64,000 bases of DNA, from the NCBI GenBank assembly GCA_016713445.1, contig JADJPB010000014.1:62001-126000 (forward strand). Direction: 5' to 3'. The stretch is from Bacteroidota bacterium (GTDB lineage Bacteria > Bacteroidota > Bacteroidia > AKYH767-A > OLB10). The position numbers and the translations under genes were made by a program. The notes below the pieces were generated by a model, which was not told the origin of the DNA, made no database searches, and saw nothing but the letters and a program-made list of their open reading frames with translations. Shown one piece after another: positions 1 through 10,035 of the stretch (position 1 is the first letter of the stretch; the number at the start of each line of letters is the position of its first letter).

Positions 1-133
1 ATTGATTTGCAATTGGAGTTCCAGAAGTATCATGAGCCACGCCTTGGTAATTAATCATGTTTGGAACTTGTGCAACCGAGGTGGTGATGCAAAAGATAAG
101 TGCAAGAATTGTTGTTTTTAGATTTTTGAACAT
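1..133 (-). CDS. Secreted protein, N-terminal part only (NYQG-type Bacteroidota surface protein)
   Basis: The gene starts at the ATG read from 133 to 131 and leaves the window on the left, so about 44 residues are visible. They begin with a basic N-terminus, a hydrophobic signal-peptide core (ILALIFCITTSVA) and then VPNMINYQGVAHD. The NYQGVA-D motif right after the signal peptide is common in Bacteroidota surface proteins that often carry a C-terminal endosialidase-chaperone or tail-fibre-like domain; that domain would lie outside the window. Export is well supported; family assignment is inference from this short motif. Confidence 0.6.
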   Translation of the reverse strand, partial: MFKNLKTTILALIFCITTSVAQVPNMINYQGVAHDTSGTPIANQ

Positions 134-182
134 TTTGTTGAATTTTTTAAGTTGTTTTTGTTATTTATTTAGATTGATATTT

Positions 183-311
183 CTAGATTAATGAGTTTAA
201 CCAGATGAAGACAATGCTAAGAGCTAAACCAAATAGGATTTCATCTAAGTGTGCATTCTCAGGAGTTGATTTGAATCGAGAAAGACTCGTTTCGTTTCTA
301 TTGTTTTTCAT
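183..311 (-). CDS. Possible 42-residue small membrane protein
   Basis: An ATG at 311 opens 42 codons ending in TAG. The first half is polar (MKNNRNETSLSRFKS) and the second half holds a 17-residue hydrophobic stretch (ILFGLALSIVFIWLNSL) that could span the membrane once. It follows nothing obvious and precedes the secreted-protein gene on the same strand. I do not recognise it. The length is near what chance allows in AT-rich DNA, so it is only a candidate. Confidence 0.3.
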   Translation of the reverse strand: MKNNRNETSLSRFKSTPENAHLDEILFGLALSIVFIWLNSLI

Positions 312-622
312 TTTGATGAATTTTTGATTTGTTTTAATTTTATACTGCAAACATCCAACAATTGGAAAAGGCTGTAAAATTTTTGAAAATGAGATGTGGT
401 TAATCTGAAATGAAGTGTGTTTTATCGGAAATGAAGTGTAGACGCTTACCGTTCACACGGAGCCAAAAGCTATACGTGTTATGAAACTAATGGATTGAAA
501 ATTCAGCCCTAACGAAAAGAAGAAGCGTTGAACTAGTGAATCTATAGAAAATTGCCCACTTAATTGAGCTTGCCTTCCATATAATTGGCAGTTACATGCT
601 CTATGAAAAGTAATAAATACTA
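312..622. other. Intergenic region with no recognisable gene
   Basis: AT-rich sequence without a convincing ORF. The only structure seen is a short direct repeat of GAAATGAAGTGT (around 408 and 429). Confidence 0.4.
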
Positions 623-958
623 CTATAAGTGCTTTAGAATTTTCTCAGGCTGAATGGAATGATGCGAATCACGATAAACCACTTTTTTATCTTTGATGAC
701 AATGATTTGTGGGGATTGATGGGTGATCCCGAATTCAGATGCAATAAAATTGGAGACAACCCTGTATTTTAATAAATCCAAATAATTGAATTCGGATTTT
801 TCTACAAGTAGCGAGGATCCTTCCGCCAATCGTTCTTTTGCGTATGCACTAATCCCGCAACTCAGACTATCTTTGAAAATAATTTGTGTTTTAAGTACAG
901 AAGCGTCAATTATATTTCGAACATCATCTTCACTCGTAATCGTTTTCCAGTTTTTCAT
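623..958 (-). CDS. ytxJ: Bacilliredoxin-like monothiol protein (YtxJ family, DUF2847)
   Basis: A 111-residue thioredoxin-fold protein. The candidate active site is KDSLSCGIS, with one cysteine in the position of the family's S-x-x-C motif; the conserved segment QSPQIIVIKD follows the beta strand that in thioredoxins carries the cis-proline. Known family role: monothiol bacilliredoxin that removes bacillithiol from oxidised cytosolic proteins, fitting Bacteroidota that make bacillithiol. I use the start MKNWKTIT at 958; four upstream codons are also open. It lies downstream of susD on the same strand but is separated from it by a tandem-repeat spacer, so co-transcription is uncertain. Confidence 0.85.
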   Translation of the reverse strand: MKNWKTITSEDDVRNIIDASVLKTQIIFKDSLSCGISAYAKERLAEGSSLLVEKSEFNYLDLLKYRVVSNFIASEFGITHQSPQIIVIKDKKVVYRDSHHSIQPEKILKHL

Positions 959-1045
959 ATTAAATATCAATTATCCATCCTCAAACTACACTATTTCCAA
1001 ATTCTTCATACGACAATCCAAATTTCGCATTCTAAACTCTACATT

Positions 1046-1098
1046 CCGTATTCTTAATTCTTAATTCTTAATTCTTAATTCTTAATTCTTAATTCTGA
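1046..1098. repeat. 7-bp tandem repeat, TTAATTC unit
   Basis: Roughly six head-to-tail copies of TTAATTC fill the gap between susD and the bacilliredoxin gene. A looser version of the same repeat occurs at 17327-17375 before the ABC-F gene, so this is a recurrent intergenic low-complexity element in this genome. Confidence 0.8.
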
Positions 1099-1099
1099 A

Positions 1100-2583
1100 T
1101 TAATTCCCATCCCACCAAACCTTCGTCCCAGCTACATCCGCTCCTTGATTAGCAAGCGCGGCATTATAGTTTACCGAATTTAAATTCCCTTCTGTTGGAG
1201 GATAGGTGAGTCGGTTTGGAAATACATTTGTGTTGATGGGATTTCCTGAGTAATCAGTGTAAACGGGAAATCCAGTCCGACGATATTCTGCATAGGCTTC
1301 GTAACCGTTTTGGAACGCAAAAGAAATCCATTTTTGGGTGATGATGTTTTCTTGATTGACAGACGGTAGAGAAGCTACGTAATTTGTAATTTGTCCAGCT
1401 GTGATTCCTGAGCTGGTGTAAGATTGAATACTAGCCGTCACCCCATCTTCGTATAACTGTTGCGCATTACCGCTCCACCATCCGTTTAATGCGGCCTCAG
1501 CTTTTAAGAAGTTTACTTCTGCAGCACTCATCAATACACCAGGCGCATCTTGTTTTAAAAACCAAGTTCCGATTTTGGAAACATCAGATGCATCAGTATT
1601 GTAGTTACCCCATATGGATGAGTTGGATGGAACTAAATTGGGCACACCATCATAATCTGGAATTCCGATGATAATGGATTCTGTGGTGACTTGTGCGAAT
1701 ACGATGATACGTGGATCGTTCGTTGATTTTAATTTGTCAATTAAAAATTTACTCGGATATGTTCGGCCACCACTTTGTCCACTTTGTATTAAATCGTACA
1801 AAGGATTGCGAATTTCTCCGTTGTAACGAAAGATGGCGTTCTCAGGGTTTGTAGAAATGAATGTGGCAGGTTGTAAATTTGCAATTTCTTGTTGTGCTTT
1901 GTTTGGATCTACCACACTCATACGCATCGCTAATCGCAGACGAAGGGAATTGGCGAAGTTCGTCCACTTGGTAATATTACCCTGATAAATCGGATCAACA
2001 TTGGTTGGAAATAATGCTTGAGTTGGATCCATCGCTGCTGTAGCTTGTTTTAACTCGTTGATGAGTGCTGGATAAATATTTTGTTGTCGATCATAAGCCG
2101 GAGTGAAGTTTAATCCCGTTGCACCTTGTAACGCTTGTGAATACGGAATGTCGCCAAACAAATCAGTAAGCTGTGAAAATAAGTACACTTGCCAAATTCT
2201 AGCAATGCTATTTTTGTTGATGAGATAATTATTTCCAGCAGTGAGTCGTTGTACTTCGCGGGCATTCATCAACGCTTGCGAATAATGCTCTGTCCAAAAT
2301 GCATCTTTGCCGTCATTACTATCATATTCTTTCCCTGCATCCACTCCGCCTAAATTAGCAAAATACATATTCCAATTCATCATTAACCAATAATGTACAT
2401 TGGCATTGGTGATGTAACTATTCATTCCCTTTACAACCGAGTATGTAAAAGATAATCAGGATTCGTGGTAGTAGGGGAATTAGGATTTACATTTAATTCA
2501 TCCATGCTTTTCTTGCAAGCAGTTGGAGCCATCAATAAAAAAAGAGCAATGAATAGGAGGGAAGGTGTGATTTTATTTTTCAT
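1100..2583 (-). CDS. SusD/RagB-like outer-membrane lipoprotein (one frameshift)
   Basis: The product starts at ATG 2583 with a lipoprotein signal (FLLMAPTACKKS, lipid-anchored Cys) followed by MDELNVNPN, the usual opening of SusD-like_2 proteins. The rest (about 440 residues) has the family's helical pattern, e.g. SYITNANVHYWLM and KAEAALNGWW. Known role: surface lid of a SusC TonB-dependent transporter, holding the ligand for uptake. The reading frame breaks near 2427-2435 (the first segment ends HTRL then stop; the second resumes VKGMNSYI); one missing base restores a single protein. The gene starts 10 bp after the susC stop, so the two form an operon. The substrate cannot be told; no glycosidase or peptidase lies next to the pair. 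Confidence 0.9.
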
Positions 2584-2593
2584 GAGGATGGGA

Positions 2594-5500
2594 TCAAAGA
2601 GTAATTTTAATGTTAACACCAATGCTTCTGCGCGTCGGCCATGAATAAATCTCATAGCCCTGACCGTTACCATTTGAATAGGATGATTCTGGATCAATAT
2701 TAGGAGCGCCGCTGTAAATGAGCCAGAGATTACGAGCCGTTAATGCAACACTGAGTCCTCGGAGATGCATTCGATCACTGATGCGTGATGGGAATTGATA
2801 TCCTATTGTTACTTCACGCAATTTTACAAAGCTGGCATCGTAAATAAATTCTTCGTGTATCTCATTGGTCCATTCAGAAAATTGTCCCCAATATAGTTCA
2901 GGATTTACATAAATTGAATTCACAGCTCCACTTTCTGTAACACCGTCTGCAAGATATCCACCAGTAGCAACCCAATTCTCAGGCGATACTCCCGCTGCAA
3001 TTCGATCTGCTTCGGAAGCATACCAAGCATCGCGGCCCTCTAAAGTACTTTCTAAGTTTCCGGAATAACCACTCGCATACATATTGGTTCCGCTAAACAT
3101 ATCGCCACCGACACGATAATCCACCAAGAATGCCATTGAGAAATTTTTATAGCTGAATCCATTTTGTACACCACCTGTAAATTTAGGATTATAGTTTCCT
3201 AATACTTTCGGTTTGGAATCGCGAATGTATAATCCGTTTTCATCTACCAATTTGTTTCCATTGGCATCGCGCTTAATTCCATAACCTACAATATCTCCAT
3301 AAGCATGTCCGGGACGCGCTTCAATCGTAAGATTCCATTGATAAAAAAGTTGGTAGGTTTCTAAGCCATTGGTCAATGCTACTACTTCGTTTTTATTATG
3401 TGCAAAGTTGAAATCTAAATTCCAACGAAAGTTTTTTGTTTCGATGGGTTTGGTTTTTAATTGTATTTCGATTCCCTTGTTCATGATTTCGCCGCTGTTG
3501 ATGATTGCATTTACAAATCCGCTGGATGCAGAAACACTAGCAGGTAAAATTTGATTTTTGGTATTGGAACGATAATAGGTAATATCAATACCAATTCGAT
3601 TATTGAAGAAAATAAGTTCTGTTCCGAATTCTACATTGGATGTAATCTCAGGTTTTAAATTGAGCAATGGAATGGAAGGATCCAATTGATACATGGGTGC
3701 GCCATTGAAAGATCCTGCTGCCGGATAAGAATAGTTGGTGCGATAAGGATCAGTATCTCTTCCCACTTGCGCCCACGACGCGCGTAGCTTTCCGAAGGAT
3801 AATATATTTTGTTTCCAATCCAACGCTTCAGTAAAAACAAATCCAGAACTCACCGAAGGATAAAAATAAGAGCGATTGGATTTTGGCAAAGTGCTACTCC
3901 AATCATTGCGCGCAGTTACATCTAAAAAAAGCCAGGTCTTGTAGGAAAACTGCACGAAGGAATATAATCCGTTGGTTCTGCTTTCAGTTAAGCGATGACT
4001 CACTGTAGGACGATTCACGCTATTCTCAATACTGTAGAAATAAGGAATGGCTAATCCACCATCCGTACGTTCTGTAGTAGTCTCATCGCGTTTTTGTAAG
4101 GTGCTTCCACCTAAGTTGAACACATACGTTAAATCATCCGCGATTTGGTTCTCATAAGTAAAAAGAAAATCGCTTTGATTCTGCTTGTATGTCGACCAGC
4201 CATTGGAAAAAGATCCCATTGAATTCGAGATTCCATTGTAGGCTTCACGCTCATCGTTTCTGCGGAAATTAAAATCAGCATTGGAACGAATCATCCCTCG
4301 AAGCCGAGGAAGAATTTGATAGCTGGCAGAAACAATTCCAATCAAACGGTCGCGGCTATCCGAATTTAACTCGTATTTTCTTTGCCAATAAGGATTGGTC
4401 ATCCAGTTCCAATTCGTGAACCAGGTTTTTTCTTTTCCACTGGCATCCATCATGTAGTTTTCAAGAGAAGCTGCACTGATGTTGCGCGGCATCATCATGT
4501 AATTACTGGGAGCACTAAAACTATTGGCAAGTCCAAGTCGATTTTCTGCTACTTGATGACTGTAGGTCACCGAAACATCTATACTTAGTTTTTCGGAGAT
4601 GGCTGCTGCGGTTCTTGCCGTTACATTGGTACGATTTAATGTGGTGTTGGGAACAATATCTTTAGTAGTAAAATTTCCAGCGGATAGGCGGTACGTTACT
4701 TTATCACTTCCACCTTGCAACGAAATATTATTTACTCCCGTCACTCCGGTTTGGAAATATGATTTATAATTATCGGGTTCTGGATTGAATGCACGAGTTT
4801 GTCCATCCCAATCGCGAATGGTTTGTCCTTGCATCTTTGGACCCCAACTTCCAAAAGCATTTGCACTTGCGGTATTGTAAGTAGGAATTCCATTCACTGT
4901 TGTCCACGGACCTTCAAATTTTCCATTGCGTCCTGCACCATAAACATCTTGAAATTTGGTGTGTATGTAAGGAAGCTCCACCGTCGTTGAACTATTAAAG
5001 GTGACGCCAATTCCTTTGGACGCGGTTCCTTTTTTAGTCGTAATCACGATCACACCATTCGCTGCGAGTGAACCATACAGTGCAGCGGCATTGGCTCCTT
5101 TCAACACACTCACCGATTCAATATCATCCGGATTAATATCACTCAATCCATTTCCATAATCGCGTCCGCCCCACTGTGTCGTATTATTGGAAGTATTATT
5201 TTCCATCGGTACACCATCTATCACAATTAAAGCTTGATTACTTCCACTGAGTGATGTCACACCACGCAAAACAATCCGACTCGAAGAACCAGGTCCGCCT
5301 GTTGTAGAAGTAATATTTAATCCCGCTACTTTTCCAGATAACTGATTAATAAAACTCGCATCACGCGCTGTTTGCATCTCCATTCCTTTTATCTCCTGTA
5401 CCGAATAGCCAAGCGCTTTCTTTTCGCGCTTAATGCCCAAGGCAGTTACCACGACTTCATTCATGTTTTTTTGATCGGCCACCATTTTCACATTTATCAC

Positions 5501-5767
5501 CACTTGATTATTGATAGCGATTAACTGTGTTATCATTCCGAGATAAGAAAACTGCAAGGAATCTTTACCGGATGAAACCGCTATGGAATATTTTCCATCC
5601 AAATCAGTAATGGTTCCCTGAGTGGAACCTTTCACCAAAATACTAACACCAGGTAGCGACGACCCATCATCAACAGCGACGACCGTTCCAGAAATAGTAA
5701 GTTGTTGTGCGTTGAGATTCAGTAAAGAATGGAAAAATAGTATGAGCAGGAGGTAACGTTTAATCAT
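2594..5767 (-). CDS. SusC/RagA-family TonB-linked outer-membrane transporter
   Basis: A 1,057-residue protein, intact. In order: signal peptide (residues 1-20, LILFFHSLLNLNAQ), carboxypeptidase-regulatory-like beta domain (about 24-105, with GVSILVKGSTQGTITDLDG), plug domain from about 110 (EVVVTALGIKREKKALGYS, then the SusC hallmark LRGVTSLSGSNQALIVIDG), then a TonB-receptor barrel to the aromatic-rich C-terminus. Known role: TonB-powered import of oligomers or peptides through the outer membrane with SusD. No anti-sigma or regulator gene sits beside it. A T/A-rich run (5790-5818) lies immediately upstream; no clear promoter was seen. Confidence 0.95.
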   Translation of the reverse strand: MIKRYLLLILFFHSLLNLNAQQLTISGTVVAVDDGSSLPGVSILVKGSTQGTITDLDGKYSIAVSSGKDSLQFSYLGMITQLIAINNQVVINVKMVADQKNMNEVVVTALGIKREKKALGYSVQEIKGMEMQTARDASFINQLSGKVAGLNITSTTGGPGSSSRIVLRGVTSLSGSNQALIVIDGVPMENNTSNNTTQWGGRDYGNGLSDINPDDIESVSVLKGANAAALYGSLAANGVIVITTKKGTASKGIGVTFNSSTTVELPYIHTKFQDVYGAGRNGKFEGPWTTVNGIPTYNTASANAFGSWGPKMQGQTIRDWDGQTRAFNPEPDNYKSYFQTGVTGVNNISLQGGSDKVTYRLSAGNFTTKDIVPNTTLNRTNVTARTAAAISEKLSIDVSVTYSHQVAENRLGLANSFSAPSNYMMMPRNISAASLENYMMDASGKEKTWFTNWNWMTNPYWQRKYELNSDSRDRLIGIVSASYQILPRLRGMIRSNADFNFRRNDEREAYNGISNSMGSFSNGWSTYKQNQSDFLFTYENQIADDLTYVFNLGGSTLQKRDETTTERTDGGLAIPYFYSIENSVNRPTVSHRLTESRTNGLYSFVQFSYKTWLFLDVTARNDWSSTLPKSNRSYFYPSVSSGFVFTEALDWKQNILSFGKLRASWAQVGRDTDPYRTNYSYPAAGSFNGAPMYQLDPSIPLLNLKPEITSNVEFGTELIFFNNRIGIDITYYRSNTKNQILPASVSASSGFVNAIINSGEIMNKGIEIQLKTKPIETKNFRWNLDFNFAHNKNEVVALTNGLETYQLFYQWNLTIEARPGHAYGDIVGYGIKRDANGNKLVDENGLYIRDSKPKVLGNYNPKFTGGVQNGFSYKNFSMAFLVDYRVGGDMFSGTNMYASGYSGNLESTLEGRDAWYASEADRIAAGVSPENWVATGGYLADGVTESGAVNSIYVNPELYWGQFSEWTNEIHEEFIYDASFVKLREVTIGYQFPSRISDRMHLRGLSVALTARNLWLIYSGAPNIDPESSYSNGNGQGYEIYSWPTRRSIGVNIKITL

Positions 5768-5847
5768 GGGGAAAGATATTAAAAACTAATAATTTTTTTT
5801 TTTTTGTTTTTTTTTTCCTAGCCGATCCTTTGATTTAAAAATCAAAT

Positions 5848-5884
5848 CCAGAAACGCTATCGCTTTTAGCTGGAACGCTTCTGG
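5848..5884. repeat. Imperfect inverted repeat related to the 8.7-kb array
   Basis: CCAGAAACGCT at 5848-5858 faces AACGCTTCTGG at 5874-5884 (9 of 11 positions pair). It sits in the 3' region of the PKD/T9SS gene. The arm CCAGAAGCG is the same as in the repeat units at 8714-8938, so it looks like a solitary copy of that palindromic element and may act as an mRNA 3' hairpin. Confidence 0.5.
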
Positions 5885-5906
5885 GGGGTTTTGATTCAAA
5901 TTTAAA

Positions 5907-8505
5907 CTATTGCTTAATCCATTTTACCTGCGAAGTACCACCCTTATGTTGGATACGCAACAAATACATTCCTTTACTTAGCTTGCTAACATCTGCTTTA
6001 AATGAAGATGATTTTACAAACTCTCCATGATAAACGGTTTGAATATGTTTGCCCAAAATGTCAAGCACCGACACATCAACCATCCCTGAAATTTCAAATC
6101 GAGGTATAATGGTTAAGTCTTGCGCAGCTGGATTTGGAAAAACTAGTAACTGATTATTCACATCAATATTTTCAATACCCGTCAATGATGATTGCATCGT
6201 ATTGAGTGTAGTATTCGTAATCACAGGTTCGTTGAAATCGAAATAAATGGCAGCAACATTTTCGATAGTAGTTCCATCGGTAAGTCCAGGCATAGGTAAG
6301 ATGCTATACTCAATGAATCCATGACTTGCTGGTTCGTTCGTGTTGCTATCGGGAAGGTTGATGTTAAAGAATCGCCATGTCAAAATATTTCCATTGATCG
6401 CCAAATCGTAATTATGACTGGCACGATGAATTACGAGAGTGTTAAGATCAAGGTTGCTATCGATAGTATCCATCACGAAAACATTAATGGCAGATGCAGT
6501 GCCTGTATTTTGAAAACGAATTCTGTAGTCGAAATGCGTATTATGTAAAACATCACCAGTAGCACCCAATCCTTCTGGTGTTACTTTTTTGTCGTTCGGA
6601 TCGAAGGAGCCAATGACAGTCTTGTTAAGATTGCTTGTGTTGTCAGTGAAGTCATACTCTAATGTTCCAGAAGTTCCAGTAATGGTTGCGCGTGTTAACC
6701 AAGATGGATCCCAAAGGAGTAGATGCAGGAAGATTGAATAATGCATTGTAATTCGCAGATAAACCTGGAGCAATAGAATCCGTGATCCAGGTGATGGTAT
6801 AAGCAAGGGTGTTGATGATTCCATTCGCAGGATTAACACTAAGAGGAGTTAGCAGCGGATCATAGTTTAATACGAGATCACCTTTCGCTTTAATGTATCC
6901 TGTATTGTTTAATCTACATGTTAAGTTAAAATCAAAACCCGGTCGTGCATCATCAGCGGTGACAAGTTTCAAATGAAAATCAGTAGGGACGGGACTTCTG
7001 AATCCAAAGTTGCGATTGTTATAATTACCCCCGGTGCCACCATTAACAATTAAACTATCTGGAGTAAATGTAGCACTGTCGAGAGGTGCGTTAACTGGAC
7101 GCACTACAAAATTTCCGGGTGGTAAATCGAAACAATAGCTTCCGTTAGTTCCTGTATAAGTATGATAAACAATTCCGGTAATTGTATTTGTAGCGGTTAA
7201 CATAACTCCCGGTAATAGTCTATCACCAGTATTAAACAAACTATCATTGTTATCATCGAGATACCCGCGTCCACAAATATGAACGGATAAGGCAGATACT
7301 CCGAAATTATAACCGGGGTGCATAGTGCCGGAAGAAAAATTCACATTATAGGTATACGTTCCGGGATAAGTTAGTGTGTAACCGAAAGGCAAACTCATTG
7401 ACAATTGGACGCCATGATGTGGTACATGAATGTAGTAATAACCAGAGGTGTCTGTTGTGGTACTATACCCGGCCTGAACAGTTGAAAAACTTTCTGCATT
7501 ACAATATGTTGAAATATAAATGATGACACCTGCTAAACCGGGTTCGCCGGGTTCTTTTATGCCATTGTAATTTAAATCATCAAAAACATATCCGCTTACT
7601 GTATCAGGAATTATTGTACAGTCATTTAATTTAACCAGATAGTGTGTAAGGTCATAGGATGAACCTGCAGCACCTCCTTCAATGCCAATAAAGTCATGTC
7701 CCGGTACATCAATCATGTTAACATGAACATAATTCCCATTCACAGGAGCATTGCCGGCAATACTAAAGTTTTCATTAAATGACCCAGAAGTGAAGGCGGG
7801 AGAACTTACAGCTGACACATTTACTGAGTCACAGATTGACTGATCTTGAATGAAACTAAATTCTACATTAGAAGAACCGGTTCCGATATTGATATCTTTT
7901 CCAAATTGACCATTTGCCATACCTCCTGTGGTCGAGTTATTCATTTGTACATAGAGGTAAACTGTTTTTAGTCCTGCATTCGCATACGTATGTGATTCGC
8001 TGAAGGAGTTAGATGTCGACTGAGTGCCGTCACCGAAATCGTACAAAACAGTACTAGGAGCCCCAAAGAATGGACCACCTTTGTAGGTGCCATTAAAAGT
8101 CACCGTATTGCCGTTGACGATAACATCGAACTCTGGGTAAATGGCATCACCAGTTGCCTGAAAGATGTTTGTATATTCGGCGATACAACTATCATTTGTG
8201 GAAGTATTGGTTCCATAAACTATTAATTGTAATCGGTTAAAACCAGCGCCCAATTGGTCATACATAATGGTAGGAACTGAATATTGAATAATGGGTAGAT
8301 TATCATTAATTCTCCACTCATATTTATATCCAATCCATCCAGGCTGAAATCCTGATGTATCTGCAAAATAGCCACAAGTGGCAGTGCCACCATAAATAAT
8401 TATTTTAGCTTCTACGCCACATTGCGCTTTGACATTATTCGTTAGAAGACAAACTGCAACGAAGACAAGCAGTAGAGATGTGAGAGTTTTGTAAAATCGA
8501 TTCAT
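5907..8505 (-). CDS. Secreted multi-domain PKD/SdrD-B protein with T9SS sorting tail (one frameshift)
   Basis: About 865 residues from MNRFYKTLTSLLL (ATG 8505). In order: signal peptide; PKD-like domain (VLYDFGDGTQSTS, HTYANAGLKTVYLYV); two SdrD B-like domains (SGYVFDDLNYNGIKEPGE and CGRGYLDDNNDSLFNTGD); a DUF11-like domain (SFDPNDKKVTPEG, FRIRFQNTGTA-type); and a C-terminal T9SS type A domain beginning LLVFPNPAAQDLTI and ending KGMYLLRIQHKGGT..KWIKQ. Known role: exported by T9SS and fixed to or released from the surface; probably adhesion. The frame breaks near 6690 where TR should be followed by ATITGTSGTLEYDF; a small indel in the repeated CGCG stretch explains it. Confidence 0.85.
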
Positions 8506-8539
8506 GTTTGGTGTATTTGAATGGAAAAGTAAAAACATT

Positions 8540-8683
8540 TTATATTAAAATAATAAAAAATTTAATTTTTTTTTGGCGAATGTTCTCGATTTTATAGGCT
8601 ACTAAGCTGATATAGAGGGAGTTTGAGAGCGAGGAAAAAATAAAAACGTAGAAATTTCTGCAAGCACTGTTTCTTCGCTCCGT
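8540..8683. other. Upstream region of the PKD protein, no gene seen
   Basis: AT-rich sequence between the divergent signal-peptide gene and the palindromic array. No ORF or clear promoter element was recognised. Confidence 0.3.
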
Positions 8684-8938
8684 TTCCCGCGTTTAGCGAG
8701 AATGCTTCGGAGAAAACCCAGAAGCGTGCCCGCGTTTAGCGGGTTCTGCTTGGAGAAAACCAAAGCGTGCCTGGACAGCGGGTTCTGCTTCGAGAAAACC
8801 CAGAAGCGTGCCCGCGACTAGCGGGTTCCGGCTTGAGAAAACCCAGAAGCGTGCCCGCGACTAGCGGGTTCTGCTTCTGGGAATTCGATTCGATTCACTA
8901 TTTTACGACAAACCCCAGAAGCGTGCCGCTGTGGTGTT
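8684..8938. repeat. Tandem palindromic (REP-like) repeat array, 4-5 units of about 40 bp
   Basis: Units begin at about 8714, 8757, 8795 and 8838, with degenerate edges at 8686 and 8911. A good unit reads CCCAGAAGCGTG, then CCCGCGACTAGCGGG, then TTCTGCTTCTGGG, so the hairpin CCCGC/GCGGG sits inside outer arms CCAGAAGC/GCTTCTGG. Open frames across it are repeat artefacts with no protein character. A solitary relative is at 5848-5884. The array runs up to a tRNA-Ser-like remnant. Confidence 0.75.
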
Positions 8939-8974
8939 GCCGGGCAAACCCCGTTGGGGTTTCTTTGAGCATTC

Positions 8975-9048
8975 TGGAGAGGGCGGATCGAACCCGTACA
9001 TTGCCGTACACATGCTTTCCACAGTCGGCCCTGACACCAGTCATATTA
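8975..9048 (-). pseudogene. tRNA-Ser(GGA)-like remnant
   Basis: Read on the minus strand, the segment has a tRNA-Ser-like order: a GGA anticodon-like loop (GTGGAAAGCATG), a long variable-arm-like hairpin (GTACGGCAATGTAC), a T-loop-like GGGTTCGATCC and a 3' acceptor strand CCTCTCC. The matching 5' acceptor strand (GGAGAGG) and a proper D-arm and 5' anticodon stem are not found. I read it as a decayed or internally deleted tRNA-Ser; a covariance search would settle it. Confidence 0.35.
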
Positions 9049-9373
9049 ACCCGATTTTTCCTGCCAGCAGGTGGGCCTGACCCCTCCAGTAACTTTTAGT
9101 CCAAAAAATATGAATTGGAGTGCGAAGGTAGTGTATTTCATAGAAATTCCTGCCGTTTTTGAATCTCATCCTAATTCCGTCTGCATCAATGAGTATGAAA
9201 GTTCAGATAGTTGCGGGGAATATCATCGCAAGCACTCGCCGCACCAATCCACCCAAGAAGTACAGTACTGCGTACAGACTTCTTGGCGCAGCAATTTACC
9301 AACTTACCAACTTACCAATTCCCCAATTGACTTATCTTTTGCATCTCTAAAAACAATTTAAACTAAAATTATT
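9049..9373. other. Intergenic region upstream of the OsmC gene
   Basis: No gene seen. It contains an inverted repeat AAGAAGT...ACTTCTT around 9256-9285 enclosing alternating GTAC-type sequence, which could be an operator or hairpin, and a triple direct repeat of TTACCAAC (about 9297-9320). Confidence 0.35.
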
Positions 9374-9789
9374 ATGAACGTTAGACGCGCATCCGCAACC
9401 TGGAAAGGTACTGGAAAAGAAGGCACTGGTACAGTTAGTACACAAAGTAAAGCCTTAGATAATATGCAATTTTCTTATGGATCCCGCTTTGAAGAAGGCG
9501 TGGGAACAAATCCGGAAGAATTGGTTGGAGCAGCTCATGCCGGCTGCTTTAGCATGAAACTTAGCTTTTTAATAGTAGCTGATGGATTCGTTGCAGAATC
9601 AATCAACACTTCTGCAAAAGTGACTTTAGATCAGGAAAAATTACTACGGTAGATCTTACTGTTTCTGCAAAAGTTCCTGGAATGTCAGCCGAACAATTCG
9701 CAGCAGCCGCACAAAATGCAAAAGAAAATTGTCCTATCTCAAAATCTTTGAATGCAGACATCACATTGAATGCGACTTTGGAAGCATAG
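9374..9789 (+). CDS. OsmC-family peroxiredoxin (one frameshift)
   Basis: About 138 residues when joined. The family's two redox cysteines are visible: AAHAGCFSMKLS in the first half and ENCPISKSL in the second. Opening MNVRRASATWKGTGKEGTG matches the OsmC/YhfA type. Known role: thiol-dependent reduction of organic hydroperoxides in the cytosol. The frame breaks near 9643 in a run of A: one more A gives EKITTVDLTVSAKVPGM and reads to TAG at 9789. A stem-loop terminator follows, so it is probably a single-gene unit. Confidence 0.85.
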
Positions 9790-9809
9790 TTATTCAAAAA
9801 ATAGTATTC

Positions 9810-9843
9810 GGGCAGTGAGTGAATAACTTGCTGCCCTTTTTAA
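9810..9843 (+). terminator. Intrinsic terminator after the OsmC gene
   Basis: GGGCAG (9810-9815) pairs with CTGCCC (9831-9836) and is followed by a T run. Confidence 0.75.
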
Positions 9844-10035
9844 TTTGTACCTGTTTTGAAAGGATGAATATTCAAAGCGGAAATTTAACCGCAGCGGTCG
9901 CAACGTTGGCGCAACGATAAATCGTAATTTTTTAAATTCATCATAATCATAAAAATCTTTGCCCATCAATACAAAAAATTGCTACAATATATAAATCAAT
10001 TCATTTTCAAATTTTCAAATTGCTACATTTTCAAA

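Noticed and set aside
8767..9361. Plus-strand ORFs across the palindromic array and tRNA-like remnant
   Set aside because: Their sequence follows the repeat period and the tRNA-like segment; no domain or codon pattern supports a protein.
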